DNA of 41,997 nucleotides from Deltaproteobacteria bacterium (GCA_022340905.1 JAJDNB010000225.1:1-41997); one strand, 5' to 3'; positions 23,785 to 31,778 are shown, counted from the first letter of the stretch. The notes: a model not told the origin generated them from the letters alone. Made by a program: numbers and translations.

Positions 23785-25020
23785 CTAGCCCTGAGCATGT
23801 CGAAGGGCTGCCGCCTGCCTGCTGGCTTTTTTGGGTGGTGCCCCGGAATTCAGCCACTCAACCGCCCTCCGTATGCCAGCCAGGGTGAGATCTTCCATGG
23901 GAAAGATCTCGCCTATTTGGAAAATAGTTTGGCTCTCCCGGGGCCATCGATGTCGGGGGATGGGGTTGAGCCACACACTGTGACCGAAGTAGTCGCGAAC
24001 TTGCCAGAGCCAGTCCCGTCCGGGCACTCTCACCTTGGAGAAATAATCGATGGCGCCATCAGAGAGCATGAGCTCGGCCGGGGCCATGTTGGCGTCACCT
24101 ATGATGATCACCCGGGTTTCAGGGTCCCGTCTCAACATCTGGTAAATGGGGTAAGGGGTCAAACGCTGAGCATCACTATAGACGCAGCCGTATATGCAGT
24201 TGTGAAAATAGTAGTAGTCCAGGTCCTTGAACTGGTCGCGCATGAGACCAAAGATCAGCTTTACCAGGTCCAAATAGGGTCGCATGGAGGCGCCACCATT
24301 GTCCAGCAAAACCATCAGCTGAATGCGATCTCTTAGTTCTCTTGTAAATACCAGATCGATCTCCCCGCCGTTCTTGCAAGTTTGATCTATGGTTGCATCA
24401 ACGTCTAGTTCGGTGGGCGGACCTGCCGGGGCCATGTGTTTGAGTGCCCCCAGGACCTGGCGGAGATTCTCGGCTCGAAGAGTGGCACTAGCAGCGTAAT
24501 CCAGATAGCGGCGAGACTCTATGACCTTCAGGGCTGACCCGTGGAGGGAGTCACCCTCAACCCGGATGCCTTCCTGTTCTGCCCCTGTGTGGCCGAAGGG
24601 AGAGGTACCTCCGGTGCCCACCCAGGTGTGGCCACCACGGTGTTTTTCTCGCTGCTCCATGGCCACTTCCCAAAATCTTTGAAGCAACTCTGTCAGAGAG
24701 AGCTTCTCCAGGGCGTCATCAGCAAGGGTCCCTTTCGCGAGCTCTTCTTCCAGCCAGCGGCTGAAATCTTTTTCTACCCACGCCTGGAGAGAGAATCGGG
24801 GAATAGAGTCACCCTCACCACCGAGAAAATAGGCGGCAAAGGCCTGCTCAAAAACGTCAAAGTGTTCAACTTTCTTAACAAAGATTAAACGCATCAAAAT
24901 GAACAGTCGGTCCAGGTCGGGGGCAAGTCCCTTCTCTAGAGCCCGATAGAATTCAAGCACGTATTTCAGACTTACCGGAATGCCCTGGTCACGCAACTGA
25001 TAAAAGAAAGGAAGGAACAT
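23785..25020 (-). CDS. VWA-domain (CoxE-like) protein
   Basis: 411 aa from ATG 25020, which is 8 nt after the MoxR stop with AGAGG close by; an in-frame start at 25152 overlaps the MoxR gene and is rejected. The N-terminal half is helical. The VWA domain starts near residue 255 (QLMVLLDNGGASMRPYLDLV). The metal-site motif DxSxS is degenerate (DNGGAS), though a later YYYFHNCIYGCVY and VIIIGDANMAPAE fit the fold. With the MoxR ATPase it makes the usual chaperone-like pair that inserts metals into, or matures, a partner enzyme. The last ten residues (QAAALRHAQG) are encoded by intergenic repeat words. Confidence 0.85.
   Translation of the reverse strand: MFLPFFYQLRDQGIPVSLKYVLEFYRALEKGLAPDLDRLFILMRLIFVKKVEHFDVFEQAFAAYFLGGEGDSIPRFSLQAWVEKDFSRWLEEELAKGTLADDALEKLSLTELLQRFWEVAMEQREKHRGGHTWVGTGGTSPFGHTGAEQEGIRVEGDSLHGSALKVIESRRYLDYAASATLRAENLRQVLGALKHMAPAGPPTELDVDATIDQTCKNGGEIDLVFTRELRDRIQLMVLLDNGGASMRPYLDLVKLIFGLMRDQFKDLDYYYFHNCIYGCVYSDAQRLTPYPIYQMLRRDPETRVIIIGDANMAPAELMLSDGAIDYFSKVRVPGRDWLWQVRDYFGHSVWLNPIPRHRWPRESQTIFQIGEIFPMEDLTLAGIRRAVEWLNSGAPPKKASRQAAALRHAQG
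23790..23807. repeat. CCTGAGC-NN-GTCGAAGGG word inside the VWA gene's 3' end
   Basis: CCTGAGC at 23790-23796 and GTCGAAGGG at 23799-23807. The same word occurs at 4295-4313, and in inverted form as TTCGAC-TT-AGCTCAGG at 5673-5688. Here it supplies the last codons of the VWA gene. A similar word is known to me from spacers of many unrelated genomes. Confidence 0.7.
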
Positions 25021-25028
25021 CTTCGCCT

Positions 25029-25844
25029 CTAACTTTTTTCTTTTTTGTGATGGAGTAAATCCTGAGTACGCTTTAGCAGGGTTCCAAGGAAAGGAACTGT
25101 ATCTGGAGAAAGTGGTGGTTTCACCCCGTCGAGTTGTAGGGCGCCGAGCCAATCTAGCAGTTCTGCTGTGGCGGGTGGTTTCTCAAATCCCTGTTCCCGC
25201 AACTGATAAAAGACTGCGAGGGCCGAATCCATCAAGGGTGCCGGAATTTCAGGGTAGTGCAGCCGGACAATGCGGCTCATTTCCTCCATGTCCGGAAAGG
25301 GGATATGATGACAGTAGCAGCGCCGGAGAAAAGGATCGGAGAGCTCTCTCTTGGCGTTACTGGTGATAACGGTGACCGGCATATATTTCGCCTTCACCTT
25401 ATGGTTTATCTCGCGAATAATGAAAGATCCGTCTTCGAGCACGTCCAATAAGTTGTCTTGAGTGTCTGAGTCAGTCTTGTCAATTTCGTCCAGCAGAAGA
25501 ACACGCCTGTCGTCGGCCATAAAAGCTCGTCCTATGGGGCCGAAGCTCAAATAATCCCAAATATTGTTAACATCTCTGCCGCTTTCTTCGGTGCCAAAGC
25601 GGGAGTCATTGAGACGCAAGACCGTATCATAGACGTAACAGAGCTCTTCTCCTTTGAAAGTTGACTTGCAGCGAGCCTCTTCCAGAGTCAAGTCCAGAGC
25701 CCGTGAAATCTGGAAGGCCAGTTGAGTCTTGCCGGTTCCGGCTTCACCAGTGACCAACAAGGGTTTCTCCATGGCCATGGCAATGTTAACAATCTCTTTG
25801 AGTTCCGGATTGAGGTAATACTTGTCGGTGCCGTGAAACTGCAT
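25029..25844 (-). CDS. MoxR-type AAA+ ATPase
   Basis: 271 aa, with GAGGG shortly before ATG 25844. Walker A is GEAGTGKTQ (about 33-41), Walker B is VLLLDEIDKTD (about 115-125). Sensor 1 is VITSNAKRELSDPFLRRCYC, which contains the arginine finger region. The length is short for MoxR but covers the AAA core and lid. It is upstream of the VWA gene in a two-gene operon, a pairing known for CoxD/CoxE and other MoxR-VWA systems that mature metalloenzymes. No CO dehydrogenase or methanol dehydrogenase genes are visible, so the client is unknown. Confidence 0.9.
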   Translation of the reverse strand: MQFHGTDKYYLNPELKEIVNIAMAMEKPLLVTGEAGTGKTQLAFQISRALDLTLEEARCKSTFKGEELCYVYDTVLRLNDSRFGTEESGRDVNNIWDYLSFGPIGRAFMADDRRVLLLDEIDKTDSDTQDNLLDVLEDGSFIIREINHKVKAKYMPVTVITSNAKRELSDPFLRRCYCHHIPFPDMEEMSRIVRLHYPEIPAPLMDSALAVFYQLREQGFEKPPATAELLDWLGALQLDGVKPPLSPDTVPFLGTLLKRTQDLLHHKKEKS

Positions 25845-26031
25845 TCATCCCTCTCTTTACATTTTTTATCATGTTTTCCAAAGGTTAAGGTAATTCTATC
25901 GAATTGAAAGGAAAAATGCAATTCACTTACCTGTTTTTCAGATTGCCAGTATCAACCTACACCCTTATATTTAGTCAAGGAATAAGTCGTCAGGAGAAAA
26001 GGTAGTGCCAGAAGGAAGGGGAGGGCGTTAC

Positions 26032-26604
26032 ATGGCAAAGATACATATAGGGGATCAAGCGTACGTTATGCCCATGGCCACCACAATCCTTGGCTGTCGC
26101 CTAAACGACCGTCCTAACTTCATGGCCCTAGGTTGGCTCACCAGGGTCAACTTCAAGCCGCCCATGCTCGGGGTTGCGGTAAACCAGGGTCATGCCTCCC
26201 ATGGGGCAATCGTGGATACGGGAGAATTCAGTGTCAACTTTCCCACTATTGAGATGGTGGAAATAACTGATTACGTTGGTCTGGTATCAGGGAAACGGGT
26301 AGATAAATCGGACCTTTTCAATCTCTTCTACGGCGAACTAAAGAATGCTCCCATGATCAGTGAATGTCCACTTACGGTGGAGTGCAAACTGGTGAAAACG
26401 GTTGAATTGCCCACTAACTCTTTCTTTATCGGCGAGATTGTGGCGGCCTACTCCGAAGAGCGGTTTCTCACAGACGGCGTGCCGGACATCAAGAAAATTA
26501 AACCCTTTTTGCTTACCATGCCGGATAATGGATACTGGTCGGTAGGTGAATTGATCGGCCGTGCCTGGAGCGCCGGCAAGTCAATGCGAAAACAACTCAC
26601 ATAA
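26032..26604 (+). CDS. Flavin reductase-like / flavoredoxin family protein
   Basis: 190 aa from ATG 26032 after GGAAGGGGAGGG. The FMN-binding split barrel is recognised by PMATTILGCRLNDRPNFMAL, then TRVNFKPPMLGVAVNQGHAS and GEFSVNFPTIEMVEITDYVG. Flavoredoxins of anaerobic deltaproteobacteria have this make-up and pass electrons or reduce flavins. It is followed after 140 nt by the Old Yellow Enzyme gene in the same direction, so a redox pair is possible. Confidence 0.87.
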   Translation: MAKIHIGDQAYVMPMATTILGCRLNDRPNFMALGWLTRVNFKPPMLGVAVNQGHASHGAIVDTGEFSVNFPTIEMVEITDYVGLVSGKRVDKSDLFNLFYGELKNAPMISECPLTVECKLVKTVELPTNSFFIGEIVAAYSEERFLTDGVPDIKKIKPFLLTMPDNGYWSVGELIGRAWSAGKSMRKQLT

Positions 26605-26744
26605 CAGACCCCGGGCCACGATGAGAAGTTTGGTCAGTTTATAAAGAAATAAAGGGAGGTTAGGGAGGATTTTGCGGGAGTGCCGCATTGACCTGTGCTC
26701 GAGTCACATCTGAAAACTAACTGAATCCCCGCCAGGAGCTAGAT

Positions 26745-27833
26745 ATGAAGCTTCTCTCTTCTTACCAATTGGGCCCCTACGAACTAAAGAACCGCATGGT
26801 CATGGCGCCGATGACGCGAAACCGTGCCGGCAGAGGAAATGCGCCTCAGCCCATGAATGCCCTATACTACGCGCAACGGGCCGGGGCTGGCCTCATCATT
26901 ACAGAGGCCGCCCAGGTGTCACCCCAGGGGTTGGGCTACCCTGACATGCCGGGAATTTATTCGCCTGAGCAGATTGCAGGTTGGAGGCTTGTAACCGATT
27001 TAGTTCATAAACGAGGAGGAGTTATTTTTCTGCAACTCTTTCACTGCGGACGTATTTCCCACCCTTCCCTTCAGCCTGGCGGGGCAACTCCGGTTGCTCC
27101 CTCAGCCATCAAACCCAAGGGGGACGCCATGACCTACCAGGGTCCCCGTCCTTTTGTTGAGCCGCGAGCCTTAAAGACAGAGGAGATTCCTGAAATTATA
27201 AAGCAGTTTCGCCGGGGGACAGAAAATGCCCGCGAGGCTGGCTTTGACGGTGTTGAGCTACATGCAGCCAACGGCTATCTTATCGATCAGTTTCTCCGCG
27301 ATGGTACGAATCAGAGGAGGGACCAGTACGGTGGTGAGGTGAACAATCGCGCCCGTTTTTTGCTTGAAGTGACAGAGGCAGTGATTAATGTCATGGGAGA
27401 CGGGCGGGTAGGAGTTCACATTTCGCCAGAGAACCCTTTTAACGACATGTACGATTCAAACTCGGAATCACTTTTCAGCCACCTTGCCGAAGGCCTGAAC
27501 CGCTTCCCCTTGGCATATCTGCATGTTGTAGAGATCGATCTTTCCAATTCCGCAGCCTTCAATGGTGCTTTGAATCCCATTACCCAGAAAGTGCGGGGAA
27601 TTTTTAAGGGTACCTACATGACCAACGGGGGATACGACCGGAGTATGGCAGAGAGGGTGCTGGAAAGAGGCGACGCCGATCTTGTCTCTTTTGGCCGTCT
27701 ATTCCTGGCAAATCCCGATCTTCCAGAGCGGTTCAGCAAAGATGCACCCCTGAATGAACCAGATCCCAACACTTTTTACGGAGGAGATGAGAAAGGCTAC
27801 ACAGATTATCCTTTTGTCGCCTTTGCAAAATAA
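26745..27833 (+). CDS. Old Yellow Enzyme family alkene reductase
   Basis: 362 aa, with AGGAG 6 nt before ATG 26745. FMN-binding TIM barrel of the NemA/OYE type: LKNRMVMAPMTRNRAG, LFHCGRISHPSLQPGG, then the hallmark ELHAANGYLIDQFLRDGTNQ with RRDQYGG, and GYDRSMAERVLERGDADLVS. The substrate-orienting residues of classical OYEs are H and N in HAAN. Members reduce activated C=C bonds, nitro-esters and quinone-like electrophiles with NAD(P)H. The physiological substrate is not evident. Confidence 0.94.
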   Translation: MKLLSSYQLGPYELKNRMVMAPMTRNRAGRGNAPQPMNALYYAQRAGAGLIITEAAQVSPQGLGYPDMPGIYSPEQIAGWRLVTDLVHKRGGVIFLQLFHCGRISHPSLQPGGATPVAPSAIKPKGDAMTYQGPRPFVEPRALKTEEIPEIIKQFRRGTENAREAGFDGVELHAANGYLIDQFLRDGTNQRRDQYGGEVNNRARFLLEVTEAVINVMGDGRVGVHISPENPFNDMYDSNSESLFSHLAEGLNRFPLAYLHVVEIDLSNSAAFNGALNPITQKVRGIFKGTYMTNGGYDRSMAERVLERGDADLVSFGRLFLANPDLPERFSKDAPLNEPDPNTFYGGDEKGYTDYPFVAFAK

Positions 27834-28093
27834 CCCATCTGCTATTCGATCGCCCGAAAGACATGGTGGTCTCAATTACCTGAAAATTAGCTGCAAAAAC
27901 ACGACAGAACCTTGACCATGCATTTTTTTCTTTACCTAAATAAAAAAAAGCATCATAATTACCCGTCATTTTACTCAACAATATAAAGATGCAGTGATTT
28001 CAATAGTATATTCAGAGCAAAGAATCCTGACCCAAAGGACCAGGTTTTAAATGTTGAATAAAATAAGTACTGACTGTAGTTGAGAGCGTAGAG

Positions 28094-28516
28094 ATGGCCC
28101 TTTCAGAAAAAACCAGAGAACATTTGCGCACCTTACTGGAAGGTATGCGCCAGGAAATGCTCGACGAGGTTAAAGTCCAAAATGACAGGGCCCGTAGTGA
28201 GGAGTACGTGGGAGACCTAGGTGATTATGCAACTTCAGATATGGTTGCAGAGTATGCGCACCTCTTTGGTGAGAGATTGAGACGGCGACTTATATTAATT
28301 GAAGAGGCCCTGGATGCCATTGAAAACGGCGATTACGGCTTGTGTGAAGAGTGTGAAGAACCAATCAGCGAGAAACGCTTGCAGTTGATGCCCTTTGCCC
28401 GGTTCTGTGTTCGCTGCCAGTCAGAATTGGAGCGGCGCGCCAAAATGCGGGGCGAAACTTTTACGGACTTGAACCACATAGGATATCGTTTTCCAGAAGA
28501 ACCGGAGTATGATTAG
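28094..28516 (+). CDS. TraR/DksA C4-type zinc-finger protein
   Basis: 140 aa. Coiled-coil N-terminus (TREHLRTLLEGMRQEMLDEV) with the DYATSDM-type turn, then the four-Cys finger CEECEEPISEKRLQLMPFAR followed by FCVRCQ. This is the DksA/TraR family, which enters the RNA polymerase secondary channel and adjusts transcription with or without ppGpp. It is shorter than E. coli DksA (151 aa) and lies beside two tiny Cys-rich proteins. It may be a paralogue rather than the main DksA. A cotranscribed mini-gene begins 59 nt later. Confidence 0.92.
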   Translation: MALSEKTREHLRTLLEGMRQEMLDEVKVQNDRARSEEYVGDLGDYATSDMVAEYAHLFGERLRRRLILIEEALDAIENGDYGLCEECEEPISEKRLQLMPFARFCVRCQSELERRAKMRGETFTDLNHIGYRFPEEPEYD

Positions 28517-28575
28517 ACTATGAGCCTGACTGTATTTTAGCCCTATTTATACATAAAAGGTCTGGAGGAGATTTG

Positions 28576-28749
28576 ATGAGCGAGCACGTATGTCGAGGGG
28601 ATCATTCAGGTCATTTATGTGTTCTTGCCAGTTGCGGCAACTTCGACAAGATAAAGGAACTCACCAAAGAGCCCAACTATATATGTTTCAACTGTGGACG
28701 AGTAGCAATCTCCGGCGACTATCTCTGCAATCCCATGAAAAATGAATAA
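28576..28749 (+). CDS. Small Cys-rich, probably zinc-binding protein (57 aa)
   Basis: ATG 28576 follows GGAGGAG by 5 nt. The product has six Cys in 57 residues (positions 6, 15, 20, 37, 40, 51), including a YICFNCGRVA zinc-ribbon-like knuckle and HSGHLCVLASCGN. It is likely to bind zinc or an Fe-S cluster. No family is recognised. It lies 59 nt after the DksA-like gene, in the same direction and with no terminator in between, so cotranscription is likely. It is too short for routine gene calling and may be absent from other annotations. Confidence 0.72.
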   Translation: MSEHVCRGDHSGHLCVLASCGNFDKIKELTKEPNYICFNCGRVAISGDYLCNPMKNE

Positions 28750-29123
28750 TTGAGACTGTCCAACATTTTTTTAGAATGATAAATCAACCACGGATGACGC
28801 TGTGTTTTGAGTAGTTATCCCCAAAAGATTTTCGGTAAAAGCCTGTTTATTCCCTAGATTCCCGCTTTCGCGGGAATGACGATATTTAGCAATCTTAGCA
28901 ATCGCCCGTCATCCGCGCGCAGGCGGGGATCCAGGTGCGTCATGCCTTCAATTCATCCAAAGACTGAATTATTGAACAGTCGCTAATCGGTGAATTCGGT
29001 AAAAAAATGCCGGTCCCCTTGCCAACTTATAGATAAATGTTTATCCTATACTGTAAGTAGGGTATAACCCTCCTTGTCTGTTAATACCCCCTCAGGCTAA
29101 TGGCCCGGCCGAGGGGGTTCTTT
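28750..29123. other. Spacer with dispersed palindromes and a possible small RNA
   Basis: Contains two ATTCCCGC-type palindromes (28855-28881 and a reverse, diverged copy 28908-28935). Then come a GATAAATGTTTATC dyad near 29030, a short AGGGTATAACCCT hairpin and a strong plus-strand terminator ending at 29125. No protein-coding frame is convincing. Confidence 0.6.
28855..28881. repeat. ATTCCCGC-loop-GCGGGAAT palindrome, copy B
   Basis: ATTCCCGC (28858-28865), loop TTTC, GCGGGAAT (28870-28877), then GACG. It matches copy A at 18308 in both arms and the downstream flank. A third, inverted and imperfect copy (CGTCATCCGCGCGCAGGCGG) lies at 28908-28935. Confidence 0.85.
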
Positions 29124-29125
29124 TT
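29055..29125 (+). ncRNA. Candidate small RNA ending in a Rho-independent terminator
   Basis: A TATACT box at about 29046-29051 could start a transcript near 29058. The transcript would fold as an AGGGT-ATA-ACCCT hairpin (about 29059-29071) and then the terminator CCCCCTC (29087-29093), a 17-nt loop, GAGGGGG (29111-29117), TTCTTTTT. The terminator points on the plus strand, yet the nearest plus-strand gene ends 340 nt earlier. It could instead be the end of a long DksA-operon transcript. Confidence 0.35.
29087..29125 (+). terminator. Rho-independent terminator (plus strand)
   Basis: A seven-base GC-rich stem CCCCCTC/GAGGGGG followed by TTCTTTTT. It overlaps the last codon of the minus-strand mini-gene at 29124. 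Confidence 0.82.
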
Positions 29126-29306
29126 AGAGCTCTTTACTGCAGCGGTTGCAGATATATTTTTCATCCCCTTGAATCTTGTCTTGGGTAATGACCTCTTCTT
29201 CGGGAATATGGGACAATTCTTCCTCTTTTAGACAGTCTCTACAGATGATCTCTCCTTTACTTGAATCAATGAGTCCGAGTATGTCATCCACGTCTATATT
29301 TGTCAT
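29124..29306 (-). CDS. Small zinc-ribbon-like protein (60 aa)
   Basis: ATG 29306 is preceded by GGGAGGCGAAGG. The product begins MTNIDVDDILGLIDSSKGEI and has two CxxC knuckles, CRDCLKEEEL (residues 22-25) and CNRCSKEL (53-56), separated by 27 residues, so a single zinc site is likely. It is very acidic. No named family is recognised. It is convergent with the DksA/Cys-rich unit and may belong to the same functional neighbourhood of small zinc proteins. Confidence 0.75.
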   Translation of the reverse strand: MTNIDVDDILGLIDSSKGEIICRDCLKEEELSHIPEEEVITQDKIQGDEKYICNRCSKEL

Positions 29307-29648
29307 GCCTTCGCCTCCCTCAGATCAATCAATAGGCCAGTTACCAGCGAGGTAATGGGTTTATCCGTGTCAGCAGGTGCATCTTTCGGGTATTTATCAA
29401 GTACTATCTAGACTTTTGTTTTATCCGTAAGCAGAATAGCCCGAAGCCCCATAGATTGTCAAACTAGCCTCCAATGGTGGGGGGCAACAAGGAGCTGCGA
29501 TCAAAGAAAGGTAATCCTTGCTTTTTTCCCGTGTTTTCGCGAGTATGGTCTGCTTAAGGGAAAAGAATGTTTATGGGCAAAGGATTGCGGATTTCGGATG
29601 TGAGATGTGGGATGTGAATACTATGGTTATGGAAGGATGACAGTCTCA
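29307..29648. other. Spacer before the HAD gene
   Basis: Carries a TTACC-AGCGA-GGTAA dyad (29342-29356) and, near 29585-29617, GGATTGCGGATTTCGGATG-type words similar to those at 733-763. I see nothing else that can be named. Confidence 0.5.
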
Positions 29649-30401
29649 ATGGAACAGATAAAGGCATTCGGCTTCGACCTTTTCAACACTCTCATTACTA
29701 TGGAAATGGACGCACTCAAAGATGCGCTGTCCAGGCTTACCGGCAGTCTCAAAGGAAATGGTTTTGCTATCGAGCACACTGCTTTTGTAAAGGCCCACAG
29801 CGAAGCTGTCCTCGCGTTTCTGGAGCAGACGAGGCGAGACGGAAAGGAAAGCCACAATCGGTTTTGGATAAGCACTGCCCTAGCAAAGTTGGGCCATGAC
29901 GTATCCCCGGACAGTCAATACATCTCAGAAGGCGTGGAAACATACTTTTCTGCCTTTATCCAATATGCCACACTCATTCCGGGAACCAAAGAGATGCTCA
30001 CCACCTTGAAGCACGATTACCCTATTGGGTTGCTTTCCAATTTCACCCATCCGCCTGCTGCTACCAAAATCATCGCCGAACTGGGTCTGGATCACTTCTT
30101 TGACGTTGTTCTCATTTCCGGCGATCTAGGTTACCGCAAACCCCATCTTTCTGTGTTCGAAGCGCTCATTGACCAGTTAGGGGTGGAAAGTGAAGAGATC
30201 GCCTTTGTGGGGGATGATCCGGAGGCGGATGTGGAGGGTGCCTTACGAGCTGGCTTACAGCCGGTCTGGACAACCTATGTGCGAGATAACAACATTACCC
30301 CTGCTCCCGGAGTGGTGGGCAAAGGCCAAGGAGATCCGGACCCAACCATACCAAGGATTTCTCATTGGCAGGATTTGCTTGCACTGCTGCACAGACAATA
30401 G
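29649..30401 (+). CDS. HAD-superfamily hydrolase (haloacid dehalogenase-like, subfamily IA)
   Basis: 250 aa from ATG 29649; ATG 29637, directly abutting GGAAGG, is an alternative. Motif I is FGFDLFNTLI: the nucleophile Asp is kept, but the second Asp of DxDxT is Phe, as in dehalogenase-like members. Motif II is IGLLSNFTHP, motif III has the Lys in YRKPHLSVFE, and motif IV is FVGDDPEADVEGALRAGLQP. Without the second Asp, ordinary phosphatase action is less likely. The substrate is unknown. A repeat-filled 288-nt spacer separates it from the aminotransferase gene. Confidence 0.85.
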   Translation: MEQIKAFGFDLFNTLITMEMDALKDALSRLTGSLKGNGFAIEHTAFVKAHSEAVLAFLEQTRRDGKESHNRFWISTALAKLGHDVSPDSQYISEGVETYFSAFIQYATLIPGTKEMLTTLKHDYPIGLLSNFTHPPAATKIIAELGLDHFFDVVLISGDLGYRKPHLSVFEALIDQLGVESEEIAFVGDDPEADVEGALRAGLQPVWTTYVRDNNITPAPGVVGKGQGDPDPTIPRISHWQDLLALLHRQ

Positions 30402-30689
30402 TGCTATTCCGGGCTAGGAGACGAGTGTTTTATTCAACATTGAAAACCTGGTCCTTAGGGCCAGGTCAGATCGCATAGAGCATAGCGCATGGCGCATAGC
30501 AAAAAAAAGAGTGAGCGGTAAATGGTGAACGGTGAACTGTCCTGGAGCCAGCGCATAATCTGTTTACCGTTCACCGTTTACTGTTCACCTCCCGCTCTGC
30601 GCTTGGCGCTTTGCGTCATGAGCCGGGTCCTTTGGGTCCGGATTCTTTACTAAGCATCCAAGGGTTTCAGTTGGAAAAGGTGGAGAACC
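30402..30689. repeat. Word-structured inverted repeat region before the aminotransferase
   Basis: Starts with CCTGGTCCTTAGGGCCAGG-type dyads (about 30448-30466), then GCATAGAGCATAGCGCATGG words. GTAAATGGTGAACGGTGAAC (30518-30537) is complementary at 18 of 20 positions to GTTTACCGTTCACCGTTTAC (30562-30581). Mirrored GCGCTTGGCGCTTTGCG words follow near 30600-30615. The whole can fold as one long nested hairpin. Confidence 0.7.
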
Positions 30690-31778
30690 ATGGAAATGTA
30701 TGAAGTCGGTCTGGTTCCTGGACCCGTTGCCATACCATCAGAGTTGAGAGCGGTCTTTCAGATCGACTATGGCAGCCCGGATTTGGAGGAAGAATTTTTT
30801 GCTCTCTACAGTGAATGCGCATCTCAGCTAGGAAAAATTCTGGCAACAAGAAATCGCGTGGCAATCCAGAGTGGTGAGGGGATGTTAGCCCTTTGGGGTG
30901 CACTCAAGAGTGTCCTCCGGCCGGGAGACAAAGTTCTTGCAGTGGCCAACGGTGTTTTTGGCTACGGCATCGGTGACATGGCTCGCCAGTTGGGAATGGC
31001 GGTGGATGTGGTTGGTTTCGGATATGACGAGGTTCCTGAACCACAACAAGTGCGTGACGCGGCGCAACGTTTTCGTCCTCGACTGATAACTGCAGTGCAC
31101 TGCGAGACCCCGAGTGGCACACTTGCCCCTCTTCAAGAGATAGGGGAGATCTGCCGGGAGGTAGAAGCCCTCTTTTACGTTGATTTTGTCTCAAGCGGCG
31201 GTGGCGTGGAGGTGCGCGTTGACGACTGGTTCATCGATCTCGGCTTATTGGGAAGCCAGAAGGTGCTGAGCCTGCCTCCCGATCTTGCCATGGTGACGGT
31301 TAGCGAACATGCCTGGTCAGTTATAGAGGAGAATGCTTATGTTGGATACGATGCACTGGCTCCGTGGCGTGAAGGGATTGAGCACCAACTCTTACCCTAC
31401 ACCCATAACTGGCACGCCATGGCCGGGTTGCACCTGGCCACCAAGATGATTCTGGATGAGGGGTTGTCAGCAGTTTTCAGCCGTCATGCCAGAGTGGCAG
31501 CTTATTGTCGCAGCCGGCTGCGGGAAATGTCCGTTGAGCTATTTCCCGTGGAGGAGAAAATTTGTTCACCTACGGTAACAGCAGCCAAGGTGCCTGTAGG
31601 ATGGACGTGGCCGGGCTTTGACAGGGCCCTGCGTGAGAGAGGGATGGCAGTTGGTGGGAGCTATGGTCCTTTGGCAGGTAAGGTTTTTCGCCTTGGTCAC
31701 ATGGGCAGCCAAGCAAGAGACGATCTAGTGGAAAAGGGAATGAATATTCTTGAAGAAGTTCTCAGGAGAGGTAGATAG
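30690..31778 (+). CDS. Class V aminotransferase (alanine-glyoxylate / serine-pyruvate type)
   Basis: 362 aa, with GGTGGAG 6 nt before ATG 30690. The fold-type I PLP family is recognised by LVPGPVAIPSELR near the N-terminus, then VAIQSGEGMLALWGALKSVL and HCETPSGTLAPLQEIGEIC. VDFVSSGGGVEVRVDDWFID contains the PLP-binding Asp, and the Schiff-base Lys lies in GSQKVLSLPP. The C-terminal RLGHMGSQARDD is typical of the AGXT/PucG group. Likely amino donors are alanine or serine and the acceptor glyoxylate or pyruvate, but an ureidoglycine or aminoethylphosphonate specificity cannot be excluded. Confidence 0.88.
   Translation: MEMYEVGLVPGPVAIPSELRAVFQIDYGSPDLEEEFFALYSECASQLGKILATRNRVAIQSGEGMLALWGALKSVLRPGDKVLAVANGVFGYGIGDMARQLGMAVDVVGFGYDEVPEPQQVRDAAQRFRPRLITAVHCETPSGTLAPLQEIGEICREVEALFYVDFVSSGGGVEVRVDDWFIDLGLLGSQKVLSLPPDLAMVTVSEHAWSVIEENAYVGYDALAPWREGIEHQLLPYTHNWHAMAGLHLATKMILDEGLSAVFSRHARVAAYCRSRLREMSVELFPVEEKICSPTVTAAKVPVGWTWPGFDRALRERGMAVGGSYGPLAGKVFRLGHMGSQARDDLVEKGMNILEEVLRRGR

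Noticed and set aside
25021-25152. N-terminal extension of the VWA protein into the MoxR gene
   Set aside because: The extension is an out-of-frame reading of MoxR; ATG 25020 with AGAGG fits the operon spacing.
29649-31778. HAD protein plus class V aminotransferase as a phosphonate (PhnX-PhnW) pathway
   Set aside because: Motif I (DLFNT) lacks the PhnX signature, the genes are separated by a 288-nt repeat spacer, and no phosphonate transporter is present.
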